Shown one piece after another: positions 41,589-49,581 of a stretch of 64,000 bases of DNA. The translations under genes and the position numbers were made by a program. The number at the start of each line of letters is the position of its first letter. Position 1 is the first letter of the stretch. Origin of the DNA: Synechococcus sp. Tobar12-5m-g (GTDB taxonomy: Bacteria; Cyanobacteriota; Cyanobacteriia; PCC-6307; Cyanobiaceae); NCBI RefSeq assembly GCF_024345415.1, contig NZ_JAGQBB010000007.1, positions 57,572-121,571 on the forward strand, written 5' to 3'. The notes beneath the pieces are model-generated. The model saw only the letters and a list, made by a program, of their open reading frames with translations. It did not search any database and was not told the origin of the DNA.

Positions 41589-42080
41589 TCAGCGGTAGTT
41601 CTCGAACTGCAGCGGCAGCTCCAGATCTTCGGCGCGCAGCAGCTGGATCGCCTGCTGCAGGTCGTCCTTGTTCTTGCCAGTGACCCGCAGGCTCTCGCCC
41701 TGGATCGCCACGGTCACCTTCTTGAGCTCGTCCCGCACCTTCTTGCTCAGCTTCTTGGCCAGCTCCTGGCTGAGGCCCTTGCGGAGCTTCACCACCTGCA
41801 GCACCCGGTTGCCCCCCACGGGCTCGGCGGGCTGAAAATCGAAGATCTTGAGCGAGAGCTCCCGCTTGACGGCCTTCTGGCGCAGCACATCGGCCACGGC
41901 CTCCAGGGTCATGTCGCTGGCGGTGGTGATCGTGAGGCTGCCCTCCTCCAGGTCGATTTCGGTTTTGGAATCCTTGAGGTCGTAGCGCTGGCCCACCTCG
42001 CGGCGCACCTGATCCAGGGCGTTCACCAGCTCCTGCCGATCGAAATCCGACACCACGTCGAAGGAGTAGGTGTCGGCCAT
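41589..42080 (-). CDS. yajQ: YajQ family nucleotide-binding protein (DUF520)
   Basis: A 163-residue protein with two ferredoxin-like folds. The N-terminus SFDVVSDFDRQELVNALDQV and the C-terminus VTGKNKDDLQQAIQLLR are diagnostic. Some YajQ proteins bind cyclic di-GMP and act on transcription; in others the role is unknown. It is the first gene of a minus-strand run with oxoprolinase and ggt. Confidence 0.95.
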   Translation of the reverse strand: MADTYSFDVVSDFDRQELVNALDQVRREVGQRYDLKDSKTEIDLEEGSLTITTASDMTLEAVADVLRQKAVKRELSLKIFDFQPAEPVGGNRVLQVVKLRKGLSQELAKKLSKKVRDELKKVTVAIQGESLRVTGKNKDDLQQAIQLLRAEDLELPLQFENYR

Positions 42081-42144
42081 GGCGGGAAGCGCGGGTCAGG
42101 GGAACCCAGCTTAGAAAAGGACGGCCAGACCTCCCACCGCCGCC

Positions 42145-42606
42145 ATGCTCCCCCTCCTCGCTGCCGCCTCCCCACCGGGCAGTCCCTCGGCTCCCTTCGC
42201 CTGGTCGCTGGTGCTCTCCGCCGCGGTGGTGGTGCTGAGCCTGGTGCCCCTGGGGGCCGGCCGCTCCAAAGCCGATTTCACCCCGAGTGATCTGGCCGCC
42301 CCCCGGGCGATGTTCGAGCGGCTGCCCGCCTGGGGCAAGCGGGCCAGCTGGGCCCACCAGAACAGCTTCGAGGCCCTCACGCTCCATGCCCCGGCTTGCC
42401 TGCTCTGCCTGCTGGCCGCCCCAGCCGTGGTGGCGGCTTCACCGCTGGCGGTGGTGGCCGCCTGGCTGCACCCGGCCCTGCGGCTGGCCTACATCGGCGC
42501 CTACGTGGCCAACCTGCCTCCCCTGCGCAGCCTCTGCTGGATCGGGGCCCTGCTCAGCACAGCCCTGCTCTACAGCGAAGGGCTCAAGGCGGTGCTGGGC
42601 GGCTGA
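42145..42606 (+). CDS. MAPEG family membrane protein
   Basis: A 153-residue, four-helix membrane protein. RAMFERLPAWGKRASWAHQNSFEA contains the N-x-x-E pattern of MAPEG proteins (FLAP/microsomal GST-like), here HQNSFEAL. The family handles glutathione and lipophilic substrates in eukaryotes; the bacterial role is unproven. Its position next to the glutathione-related ggt/oxoprolinase genes is suggestive only. Confidence 0.85.
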   Translation: MLPLLAAASPPGSPSAPFAWSLVLSAAVVVLSLVPLGAGRSKADFTPSDLAAPRAMFERLPAWGKRASWAHQNSFEALTLHAPACLLCLLAAPAVVAASPLAVVAAWLHPALRLAYIGAYVANLPPLRSLCWIGALLSTALLYSEGLKAVLGG

Positions 42607-42629
42607 AGCACCCCGCCTTGAAGCGACGC

Positions 42630-43544
42630 TCAGCTGCCGCCCTTTTCCTGGAGTCCCTTGAGGGCGGCGAGCAGGGACGCGGGGCTCTGGGGATCCACCA
42701 TCAGCACCGTCCCCCCCCGGGCCGCGGCCATTTCCTGGCCCATCGCCATCCAGTCCTTGGCCAGCAGCAGCCGCAGCCCCTCGGCGGCGGCTGGATGGGA
42801 ATCGATCACGGCGGCGAGCTCTGTGGCGGCCTGGGCCCGGGCCTTGGCCAGCAGCAGCTGCTGCTTGGCCTGGGCATCGGCGTCGAGCAGCACCGCCTCC
42901 TGCTTGGCCCTGGCGTCGAGCACCAGGGCTTCAGCCCGCCCCTTGGCGGCATTCACCTGGGCCTCCCGCTCGCCCTCGGAGCGCAGGATCGCCGCCCGCT
43001 TCTCCCGCTCGGCCGTCATCTGCTGCTCCATCGCCTGCTGCACCCCCTGGGAGGGCTGGATGTCGCGCAGCTCCACCCGGGTCACCTTCACCCCCCAGGG
43101 GTCGGTGGCCTGATCGAGCTCCTTGAGCAGGGTCTCGTTCACCTCCTGCCGGGTGGTGAAGGTCTGGTCGAGATCCAGCTTGCCCATCTCGGCGCGGATC
43201 TGGGTGAGCACCAGGTTCACCATCGCCGCCTGCAGGTTGTCGACGCCGTAGTAGGCGCGGGCATGCTCGAGCAGCTGCCAGTACACCACCGCATCCACCA
43301 CGATCGAGACGTTGTCGCGGGTGATGCACTGCTGCGGTGGGATGTCGAGCACTCGCTCCTTGAGCGATTCGTGGCTCACCACCCGCTCCATGCCAGGAAT
43401 CACCAGGGAGAGGCCGGGCCGGAGCTCCCGGTCGTACTTGCCGAGGCGCTCCACCAGCATCGAGCGGCTGCTGCTGGTGACCTTGATGCCGCTGATGCCC
43501 AGGCCCGCGAGCACCACCAGCACCGGAATGATCAGCGCTTCCAT
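42630..43544 (-). CDS. SPFH/Band 7 (stomatin/prohibitin-like) membrane protein
   Basis: A 304-residue protein with one N-terminal TM helix (IIPVLVVLAGLGISG), the SPFH domain from VERLGKYDRELRPGL through QQCITRDNVSIVVDAVVYWQ, and a long Ala/Glu/Gln coiled coil (about 190-270). These proteins build membrane scaffolds and regulate membrane proteases. ATG 43544 starts right before the TM helix. It is divergent from nfeD, its usual functional partner. Confidence 0.93.
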   Translation of the reverse strand: MEALIIPVLVVLAGLGISGIKVTSSSRSMLVERLGKYDRELRPGLSLVIPGMERVVSHESLKERVLDIPPQQCITRDNVSIVVDAVVYWQLLEHARAYYGVDNLQAAMVNLVLTQIRAEMGKLDLDQTFTTRQEVNETLLKELDQATDPWGVKVTRVELRDIQPSQGVQQAMEQQMTAEREKRAAILRSEGEREAQVNAAKGRAEALVLDARAKQEAVLLDADAQAKQQLLLAKARAQAATELAAVIDSHPAAAEGLRLLLAKDWMAMGQEMAAARGGTVLMVDPQSPASLLAALKGLQEKGGS

Positions 43545-43603
43545 CCAGGCTCCGTCACTGCGATCACGGTAGGCAGGATGGGGGCGGCGGCCATGGTCCG
43601 GTT

Positions 43604-43621
43604 CCCCCCCCCCCCTTTTTT
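43604..43621 (+). repeat. C12-T6 homopolymer tract between SPFH and nfeD genes
   Basis: Twelve C (43604-43615) followed by six T (43616-43621) end 9 bases before the nfeD ATG. It lies in the promoter/leader space shared by the divergent pair. Such tracts are prone to slippage and to sequencing error. Confidence 0.9.
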
Positions 43622-43629
43622 CCTTCCCC

Positions 43630-44070
43630 ATGGCTGTGACTCCGATCCTCTGGCTCGCCCTGGCGGCGGTGCTGATGGCTCTGGTGCTGGCGGGAGCCGA
43701 CAGCGACGGGCTGCTGTTGATCGCCGGCCTGGCGGGCCTGCTGCTGGGCCTGCTCGCGACCCTGCTTCCGTTTGTGCCAACGGCGGCCCAACTGCTGCTG
43801 TTCGGGGCGCTGGTGGGTGGCGGCTACCTCTGGTTGCGCCAGTGGTCGGCGCAGCGGCAGGCCCGCACGATCCCTCCCTCGGCCCGGGCGGAACTGGCCG
43901 AGGTGATCAGCCCCTTCGACGCCAACGGCGAAGGGCGGGTGCGCTGGCAGGGCCAGAGCTGGGCCGCGGTGACCCTGGCGCCCACCGAGGGCCTGGCGCC
44001 AGGAGCGCAGGTGACCGTGATGGGCCGGGATGGAACATGCCTCCAGGTGTTGCCCCGCCAGGAGGGCTAG
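43630..44070 (+). CDS. NfeD-like membrane protein
   Basis: A 146-residue short NfeD: three hydrophobic helices (residues 5-75), then a soluble OB-fold (GEGRVRWQGQSWAAVTLAP, ending VTVMGRDGTCLQVLP). NfeD proteins partner with SPFH proteins, here encoded divergently. Short NfeDs lack the ClpP-like protease domain. Its stop overlaps the convergent gene by 4 bases. Confidence 0.9.
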   Translation: MAVTPILWLALAAVLMALVLAGADSDGLLLIAGLAGLLLGLLATLLPFVPTAAQLLLFGALVGGGYLWLRQWSAQRQARTIPPSARAELAEVISPFDANGEGRVRWQGQSWAAVTLAPTEGLAPGAQVTVMGRDGTCLQVLPRQEG

Positions 44071-44579
44071 TCGAAGAACAGCAGGCTCACCACCTTGCCC
44101 ATGTCCTCGGCGGTGCGGCAGCTCGAGAGCAGGGTTTCGCTGTCGTGGAAGGCGAAGCAGATCAGCTGGTCGGAGCGGCCGATGATTTCCTGGTTGCAGA
44201 GGCTGCTGGCCATCGGCAGGGGCAGCTCGTCGTGTTCCGGCTTCTCGACAAGGTGCAGCACCTTGTCTAGTTGCTCGCGGGATTCGCTGGGCTGGCGCTC
44301 GAGGCTCTGGGGCAAGAGCACGGTGAGCCGGGCCGGGTCGATGCCGAGCACCCCGCGGATCACCGCCGCGTTCACCCCCTGGGAGCCCGAGGTGACCAGG
44401 TTGTGGCCTTCCTGGGCGAGCGAGCGGGACACCAGTTCGACGAGATGGATGGACACCATGGGCACATGGCGGCTGCCGAGAATGGCGATGCGGCGGTTGC
44501 CTGTGTCCTGAAGCAGGGCCAGTTCCTGGGCGAGGGTGTCGATCCGGTCGAGGGAGGGCAGATCAAGAGACCGGGTCAC
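44067..44579 (-). CDS. SLOG/DprA-like Rossmann protein
   Basis: A 170-residue cyanobacterial protein often annotated as DNA recombination-mediator A. It has a Rossmann-like core: RRIAILGSRHVPM, LVTSGSQGVNAAVIRGVLG (DprA/LOG-like phosphate loop) and PLPMASSLCNQEIIGRSDQL. It lacks the SAM and winged-helix domains of true DprA, so nucleotide or ligand binding is more likely than RecA loading. GTG 44579 is the start. Confidence 0.75.
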   Translation of the reverse strand: MTRSLDLPSLDRIDTLAQELALLQDTGNRRIAILGSRHVPMVSIHLVELVSRSLAQEGHNLVTSGSQGVNAAVIRGVLGIDPARLTVLLPQSLERQPSESREQLDKVLHLVEKPEHDELPLPMASSLCNQEIIGRSDQLICFAFHDSETLLSSCRTAEDMGKVVSLLFFD

Positions 44580-44606
44580 CGAGGTCGGGCAGCCAACCGC
44601 TCGAAA

Positions 44607-45725
44607 CTAGCAGCGCCCTTGCGGGGCAAGCCCGCTCCCCACCTGCAGGCGTTCCAGCAGGCGATCGAATCGGCAGTGCTCCTCCACCAGTCGGATGGCG
44701 TAACTGGCCTTCACCGATTCATGCAGCCGCACATGGCCGAAGGCCCGCTCGATCACCTCCACGGTGGTGAGGGTGTCATGCTCCACCTTGAGCACGGGAA
44801 CGTCGAGCTCCTCGGCCCGGTTGATCAGTTGGGGCAGGGGATCCCCCGCCCCTGTGAGGATCAGGCACTGGGTGGAGGCCTCCAGGGCCGCCAGCTGGAT
44901 GTCGGTGCGATCGGCGCCCGTCACCACGGCCATGTTGCGGCGGCGGCGAAAGAATTCCATGGCCGAATTCACGTTCATCGCTCCGATCGACAGGGTTTCC
45001 ACCAGCAGATCAAGCCGCTCCAGGCAGCAGAGCACCGTCGCACCGAGCCGCTCCACCAGCTCCTCCACGGTGACGCTGCGCAACAGAGGGCTGCGGGGCA
45101 TCACGCCGAACACCGGCAGACCAAGGCGTTCGATGGCAGGCACCAGCTCGCTCCGCAACCCATCCACCTCCTCGGGGTTGACCGCATTGAGCACGACTCC
45201 GGCCAACTGGTCGCCGAGCTGCTGATGGGCCTGCAGCAAGGGCTCGACGCTGCGGCAATCTTCCCAGAGATGGATCAGCACCACCGGGGCCTCCAGGCCC
45301 CGGGCCAGCTCGGGCAGGCTGAGGCCGTACAGCCTTCCTTCATTGAGGCTGCCGGCCGCTTCGAGCAGGTTGACCCCATCGGGATAGGCCGCCAGTTGCT
45401 GCTGCAGCCGCGGGAAACCGTCCCCGGGTGTCAGCCGTCCCGCCAGCAGACGGTCTTTGGCGGCGTCGGCCTCCTGCAGTTCCAGGGAGGGGATCAGGCA
45501 GTCGGGGGCAAGCCCCAGGATGCTGCCAAGGAAGGCCACATCGTCATCGATCAATGAATCCGTGGCCTGTGAAGGGCGCCTCGGACCCTGGCGCAGGCTG
45601 GTGGCGAGAGGCTTGCCGAACCGCACAGCCACCCCCTGCCGCGTCAGCAACCTGGCCAGGCCGAGGGAAAGGGCTGACTTGCCGCTGAAGGGATCGCAGG
45701 ACCCGATCAGCAGGGTGCTGCTCAT
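44607..45725 (-). CDS. BioD-like P-loop plus DRTGG domain protein (Pta N-terminal-like)
   Basis: A 372-residue protein. The N-terminal P-loop LLIGSCDPFSGKSALSLGLA (residues 5-24) belongs to the dethiobiotin synthetase/CobQ class. The C-terminal half (about 215-330) resembles a DRTGG domain (MAVVTGADRTDIQLAALEAS). The pair matches the regulatory N-terminal half of long phosphotransacetylases without the catalytic domain. Function unknown; it may sense nucleotides. Confidence 0.82.
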   Translation of the reverse strand: MSSTLLIGSCDPFSGKSALSLGLARLLTRQGVAVRFGKPLATSLRQGPRRPSQATDSLIDDDVAFLGSILGLAPDCLIPSLELQEADAAKDRLLAGRLTPGDGFPRLQQQLAAYPDGVNLLEAAGSLNEGRLYGLSLPELARGLEAPVVLIHLWEDCRSVEPLLQAHQQLGDQLAGVVLNAVNPEEVDGLRSELVPAIERLGLPVFGVMPRSPLLRSVTVEELVERLGATVLCCLERLDLLVETLSIGAMNVNSAMEFFRRRRNMAVVTGADRTDIQLAALEASTQCLILTGAGDPLPQLINRAEELDVPVLKVEHDTLTTVEVIERAFGHVRLHESVKASYAIRLVEEHCRFDRLLERLQVGSGLAPQGRC

Positions 45726-45933
45726 GGACGATGCCTGGTGGGCCGTTCAGCCTAGGCGGCGGCCGAAGCTGACGCCACCGCAGTAGGGAGCGAACAGGGC
45801 CGACTGGGCGGGATCAACATCCAGGGCGACGGGCAGGTCCTCGGTCAGGTCCTCGAAGCTGTCCCCGGTCGATCGGCACCAGGCAAAAGGGAATCCATGC
45901 CAAGAATGGCCCCGTTCGCTCCACTTGTCCCCC

Positions 45934-46671
45934 GTGCTGCGCCCGCTGCCCCCCCTGGTCCCCCTCCGTGATCGAACCGTGGCGGTCAGCGGCGCCGGCG
46001 GCGCCCTGGGCGTGGCCCTGCTGCAACGGCTGCACCACCAGGGGGCTCGGTTGATCGCCCTGACCAGCCAGCCCCGGGCCCTGGTCCTCGCCGATGGGTC
46101 GGGGGGGACGGTCCCCCTGCGAAGCGTCCCATGGTGCTGCGGCGCAGAGGCGGCCCTGGCCAACCTGCTCCCGGAGGTGGACATCCTGGTGATCAACCAC
46201 GGCATCAACGCCTTCGGCGATCGCTGCGCCGACGCGGTGCAGCAGAGCCTGGAGGTGAACGCCCTCAGCGCCTGGCGGCTGATCGAGCTGTTTCTGGCCC
46301 TGCCGGAGCGCCCCGCAGGCACCCCCTGTCGGGAGCTCTGGGTCAACACCTCGGAAGCGGAGATCCTGCCGGCGATCAGCCCCCTCTACGAGATCAGCAA
46401 GCGGCTGCTGGGCCAGCTTCTCAGCCTGCGGGCCCTCGACCGCCAGGGCGAGAACCCCTGCCGGATCCGCCGCCTGGTGCTGGGACCGTTCCGTTCCGGC
46501 CTCAACCCCTACGGCCTGATGAATGCCGACTTCGTGGCCGGCCAGGTGATCGCCCAGGCGCGCCGCCATTGCGGGCTGATCATCGTGACGCCGAACCCGC
46601 TCACCTACCTGCTGGCCCCGCTCGCCATGGCCCTGCGCCATGGCTATTTCCGACTGACGAGCCGGGCCTAG
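45934..46671 (+). CDS. Short-chain dehydrogenase/reductase
   Basis: About 245 residues with the NAD(P)-binding [26 protein letters not shown] in the NNAG position, and catalytic YEISKRLLG (YxxxK) near residue 154. A hydrophobic C-terminus ([18 protein letters not shown]) may touch the membrane. Substrate unknown. GTG 45934 is chosen; TTG 45925 is in frame. Its end overlaps the convergent map by 4 bases. Confidence 0.82.
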   Translation: MLRPLPPLVPLRDRTVAVSGAGGALGVALLQRLHHQGARLIALTSQPRALVLADGSGGTVPLRSVPWCCGAEAALANLLPEVDILVINHGINAFGDRCADAVQQSLEVNALSAWRLIELFLALPERPAGTPCRELWVNTSEAEILPAISPLYEISKRLLGQLLSLRALDRQGENPCRIRRLVLGPFRSGLNPYGLMNADFVAGQVIAQARRHCGLIIVTPNPLTYLLAPLAMALRHGYFRLTSRA

Positions 46672-47543
46672 AAGTCCCGGTCGGTGAGGATCTCGCAGCC
46701 GTCACTCGTCACCACGATCGTGTGCTCCCACTGGGCCGAGAGGCTGCCGTCGCTGGTCACCACCGTCCAGCGGTCGGCGAGGGTGCGGCAGCCCTTGCCG
46801 CCGGCATTGAGGATCGGCTCCACCGCCAGGGTCATGCCGGCCCGCAGGGTGATGTTGGGCAGATCCCTGGTGCGGAAATTGAACACCGAAGGCTCCTCAT
46901 GCAGGTTGCGGCCGACGCCGTGGCCGGTGTAGTCCTCCACCACGCTGTAGCCGTGGGCTTCCACGTGGTCCTGAACGGCCCCGGCGATGTCGAGAAGGGT
47001 GTTGCCGGCCTTGATTCTGGCCAGCCCCTTCATCAGGGATTCCTGGGCGACGCGGCTGAGCCGCTGGCTTTGCTCGGAGGCCTCACCCACACAGATGGTG
47101 ACGCAGCTGTCGCCGTGGTAGCCCTCGAAGTAGGCGCCGGTGTCCACCTTCAACAGATCGCCATCGCGGATCACCCGTTTGCTGCTGGGGATGCCGTGCA
47201 CCACTTGATTGTTGATGCTGGCGCAGATGCTGGCGGGAAAGCCGTGGTAGCCCTTGAAGCTGGGGGTTGCCCCCATGGCGCGGATCCGCTGCTCGGCATG
47301 GCGATCAAGGTCGGCGGTGGTCATGCCCGGGGCGACCACATCCATGATCTCCCGCAGCACGGTGGCGACGATGCGGCTGGCCTGGCGCATGATCGCGATT
47401 TCCCGCGCCGACTTGATCTCGACCCCGCGGCGCCCCTTCTGGATGCGGGGACCGGTCTGCAGGGCCTTTGCAGGGTCAGCTTTCGCCAGATCGGGCTTCC
47501 GGCCCGCGGTGGTGGTGGCGAGCAGGTCGGCAAACAGATTCAT
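46668..47543 (-). CDS. map: Methionine aminopeptidase, type I
   Basis: Removes the initiator Met from nascent proteins using two metal ions. The 291 residues include an N-terminal extension of about 40 residues, [20 protein letters not shown], metal ligands in [13 protein letters not shown], and [20 protein letters not shown] and WEHTIVV. Type I because there is no large insertion. It lies just upstream, on the opposite strand, of the rplS region, as in other picocyanobacteria. Confidence 0.95.
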   Translation of the reverse strand: MNLFADLLATTTAGRKPDLAKADPAKALQTGPRIQKGRRGVEIKSAREIAIMRQASRIVATVLREIMDVVAPGMTTADLDRHAEQRIRAMGATPSFKGYHGFPASICASINNQVVHGIPSSKRVIRDGDLLKVDTGAYFEGYHGDSCVTICVGEASEQSQRLSRVAQESLMKGLARIKAGNTLLDIAGAVQDHVEAHGYSVVEDYTGHGVGRNLHEEPSVFNFRTRDLPNITLRAGMTLAVEPILNAGGKGCRTLADRWTVVTSDGSLSAQWEHTIVVTSDGCEILTDRDF

Positions 47544-47597
47544 CGACGGGCGCCGAACACTTCAGACTGACAAGCTACCAACGTTGCTACGGCGACC

Positions 47598-47894
47598 ATG
47601 CAAGCCCTGGCGAAACTGCGGCGCTGGCATGGCCTGCTGGCTCCGGTGGTGCTGGCGCCCCTGTTGGTCACCGTGATCAGCGGCATGGGCTACCGGCTGC
47701 TGCGCGACTGGGCGGGCTTGAGCCGGGATCAAGCCCATCTGCTGATGGTGTTGCACGAGGGCGAGTGGCTCGGCCACCACGGCGAAACCCTCTACGTTGC
47801 CCTCAATGGCCTGGGCTTGCTCTGGATGCTGGCCAGCGGCGCCGGCATGCTGCTCCAGAAGTGGAGGCGGCAAACCCCCAGGCCTGAGGCTTGA
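47598..47894 (+). CDS. Small two-helix membrane protein (PepSY-TM-like), hypothetical
   Basis: 98 residues with two TM helices (about 13-32 and 68-85) and conserved-looking His in RRWHGLLAP, VLHEGEW and LGHHGETLY. The WHG / HEGEW spacing recalls PepSY-associated TM helices and small heme-bearing proteins, but I cannot assign it. It sits between map (divergent) and rplS. Confidence 0.7.
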   Translation: MQALAKLRRWHGLLAPVVLAPLLVTVISGMGYRLLRDWAGLSRDQAHLLMVLHEGEWLGHHGETLYVALNGLGLLWMLASGAGMLLQKWRRQTPRPEA

Positions 47895-47942
47895 AAGCTG
47901 AAACGGTACACTTGTCGTTTGGCCAGAAACCTCGGAACTGGG

Positions 47943-48425
47943 ATGGCAGCGGAACTCAACGACACCGATCCAACGGCTGGGCCTGAAGCAACGGCTGGGC
48001 CCGAAGGAGCACCAGGCGGCGGCACCGCCGTAGCTGAGGCCGTGGCCGAGAAGCCCGCAGCCAAAAAGCTTTGCGCCTATGACCTGATCAAGGCCTTCGA
48101 AGCCGAGCAGCTCAAGCCCGAGCTCCCCGAGATCTATGTGGGAGACACCGTTCGCGTCGGCGTGCGAATCAGCGAAGGCAACAAGGAGCGGGTTCAGCCC
48201 TACGAGGGTGTGGTGATCGCCAAGCGCCACGGGGGCCTCAACGAAACCATCACCGTGCGCCGCATCTTCCAGGGAATCGGCGTGGAGCGGGTCTTCATGC
48301 TGCACAGCCCCCAGGTGGCCACGATCCAGGTGGAGCGGCGCGGTAAAGTGCGCAGGGCCAAACTTTTCTACCTACGGGATCGCGTTGGCAAGGCCACCAG
48401 GGTGAAGCAGCGCTTCGACCGGTGA
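47943..48425 (+). CDS. rplS: 50S ribosomal protein L19
   Basis: 160 residues. The conserved L19 core starts at about residue 50 ([20 protein letters not shown]) and contains [25 protein letters not shown] and [15 protein letters not shown]. The first about 45 residues are an Ala/Glu/Pro/Gly-rich acidic extension typical of picocyanobacterial L19. L19 lies at the 30S-50S interface. ATG 47943 is preferred to TTG 47919. A hairpin follows the stop. Confidence 0.96.
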   Translation: MAAELNDTDPTAGPEATAGPEGAPGGGTAVAEAVAEKPAAKKLCAYDLIKAFEAEQLKPELPEIYVGDTVRVGVRISEGNKERVQPYEGVVIAKRHGGLNETITVRRIFQGIGVERVFMLHSPQVATIQVERRGKVRRAKLFYLRDRVGKATRVKQRFDR

Positions 48426-48440
48426 ATTCTGGCCTTACTC

Positions 48441-48482
48441 CCTCATTATCCCCGGTGCCATTCTCGGCACCCAATGAGAGGG
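48441..48482. terminator. Bipartite hairpin between rplS and tRNA-Trp
   Basis: An outer stem CCTCATT (48441-48447) with AATGAG (48473-48478) encloses a perfect inner stem GGTGCC (48454-48459)/GGCACC (48466-48471). No long T-run follows, so it may be a terminator or a processing signal for the tRNA 10 bases downstream. Confidence 0.55.
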
Positions 48483-48491
48483 CTTCTTCCT

Positions 48492-48564
48492 GCGCCGTTA
48501 GTTCAGTTGGTAGAACGCAGGTCTCCAAAACCTGATGTCGGGGGTTCAAGTCCTCCACGGCGCG
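48492..48564 (+). tRNA. trnW: tRNA-Trp (anticodon CCA)
   Basis: A 73-base cloverleaf. The acceptor arms GCGCCGT/ACGGCGC pair perfectly, and the D arm is GTTCAGTTGGTAGAAC. The anticodon arm CAGGT-CTCCAAA-ACCTG shows CCA, and GGGGGTTCAAGTCCTCC forms the T arm. The discriminator is G and CCA is not encoded. It is placed between rplS and the hcp-like gene. Confidence 0.97.
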
Positions 48565-48601
48565 CTCGATGCCCTTTCCTGCCCTTTCCTGGATTCCGGA
48601 C

Positions 48602-48790
48602 ATGGAGTTGGATCTACAACCCGGTGATGTCGTCAAAGTGCTCGAGTCCGCCGCCCTTGGCTGGGTTCGGGCCCGGGTGATCCGGGTCAAGTCCGGTGGT
48701 CGCGTCGTGGTGCAGAGCGACCAGGGGCGTGAGTTCACCGCCCGGGGCAACCAGGTGCGGCTGATCGAGCCCGCCGGCTTCCGGCCCTGA
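48602..48790 (+). CDS. 62-residue hyperconserved KOW/SH3-like protein (Hcp-like)
   Basis: A 62-residue protein that looks like a small beta-barrel: LQPGDVVKVLESAALGWVRA, then ARVIRVKSGGRVVVQSD and ARGNQVRLIEPAGF. Length, sequence style and the rplS-trnW-this-trnD-gltX setting match the hyper-conserved protein described in Prochlorococcus and marine Synechococcus, as I recall it. A ribosome- or RNA-associated role is inferred from the context. It starts 38 bases after tRNA-Trp. Confidence 0.82.
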   Translation: MELDLQPGDVVKVLESAALGWVRARVIRVKSGGRVVVQSDQGREFTARGNQVRLIEPAGFRP

Positions 48791-48827
48791 ATTCTCTCAG
48801 CGTTCCCGATTCACCTGCCACGCGTCG

Positions 48828-49361
48828 ATGCTCATCCTGGCGGCCAGCAATGGCAAGAATCTTGAGCTGGCCAGGCAGGTGGCCCGGGCCACTGAAGCCC
48901 TCGCCCCCAGTGGGCCCGCCAGCAGCGAGCTGATTGATGCCGAACTGATTGATCTGGTGGAGCTGGGGCTTCCCCTGTTCACCCCGGTTCAGCAATCGAT
49001 CGGGGCCGGCGAACGCCTGGGCGTTCTGGCGGTCGCCCTGCGCCACCATCGACGGCTCTGGGTGTGCGCACCCGAATACAACGGCAGCCTCCCGCCGACC
49101 CTGGTCAACGCCATCGCCTGGCTTTCCACCAGCACGGACGACTTCCGCAGCCTGTTCCAGGGGATTCCGGTGGCCCTGGCCAGCCACAGCGGCGGTGGTG
49201 GCCAGAAGCTGCTCAGCGCCATGCGCCTGCAGTTCTCCCATCTGGGGGCGGTGGTGATCGGGCGGGAGCTGCACAGCACCCCCCAGAAAGCGGCGAATCC
49301 CGAGAGCATCACAGCGATGCTGGCAGAACTGCACCGCCTCGAGCCGCCGCCACTCGGTTAA
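48828..49361 (+). CDS. NAD(P)H-dependent FMN reductase-like flavoprotein
   Basis: 177 residues with the flavodoxin-like fold of the NADPH-FMN reductase family: LILAASNGKNLELARQVA at the phosphate-binding start, CAPEYNGSLPPTLVNAI for the isoalloxazine loop, and ASHSGGGGQKLLSAMR. It may reduce flavins or quinones. It lies between the Hcp-like gene and tRNA-Asp. Confidence 0.86.
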   Translation: MLILAASNGKNLELARQVARATEALAPSGPASSELIDAELIDLVELGLPLFTPVQQSIGAGERLGVLAVALRHHRRLWVCAPEYNGSLPPTLVNAIAWLSTSTDDFRSLFQGIPVALASHSGGGGQKLLSAMRLQFSHLGAVVIGRELHSTPQKAANPESITAMLAELHRLEPPPLG

Positions 49362-49396
49362 TGGCTTTGGTTGAAGGGGTTTGTTGATGGGTTTGG

Positions 49397-49426
49397 TTGA
49401 CGGCGGGACCCGTGATCGCGGATACT
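49397..49426 (+). promoter_or_regulatory. Promoter for tRNA-Asp / gltX
   Basis: TTGACG (49397-49402) and GATACT (49421-49426) are separated by 18 bases, a sigma70-like pair whose start would fall about 37 bases before tRNA-Asp. Just upstream TTTGGTTGA occurs twice. It is the best-looking promoter in the window. Confidence 0.55.
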
Positions 49427-49469
49427 TCCAGAGTTGCCTGCGCAACACAGGACGGTCAAAAGCCGGACT

Positions 49470-49543
49470 GGGACTGTAGTTCAACCGGTTAGAGCACCGC
49501 CCTGTCACGGCGGAAGTTGCGGGTTCGAATCCCGTCAGTCCCG
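49470..49543 (+). tRNA. trnD: tRNA-Asp (anticodon GTC)
   Basis: A 74-base cloverleaf. The acceptor is GGGACTG/CAGTCCC and the D arm is GTTCAACCGGTTAGAGC. The anticodon arm CCGCC-CTGTCAC-GGCGG shows GTC, and the T arm is GCGGGTTCGAATCCCGT. The discriminator is G and CCA is not encoded. It is 38 bases upstream of gltX. Confidence 0.97.
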
Positions 49544-49581
49544 TTTGGCTGCCTCAGCCACCCCTCAAGGAGATCGATCCA

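Noticed and set aside
45747..45924. Minus-strand stretch ending SFEDLTEDLPVALDVDPAQS ... SFGRRLG that looks protein-like
   Set aside because: No start codon in frame before it enters the opposite SDR gene. It could be a small gene with a lost start or a chance frame, so it is not listed as a CDS.
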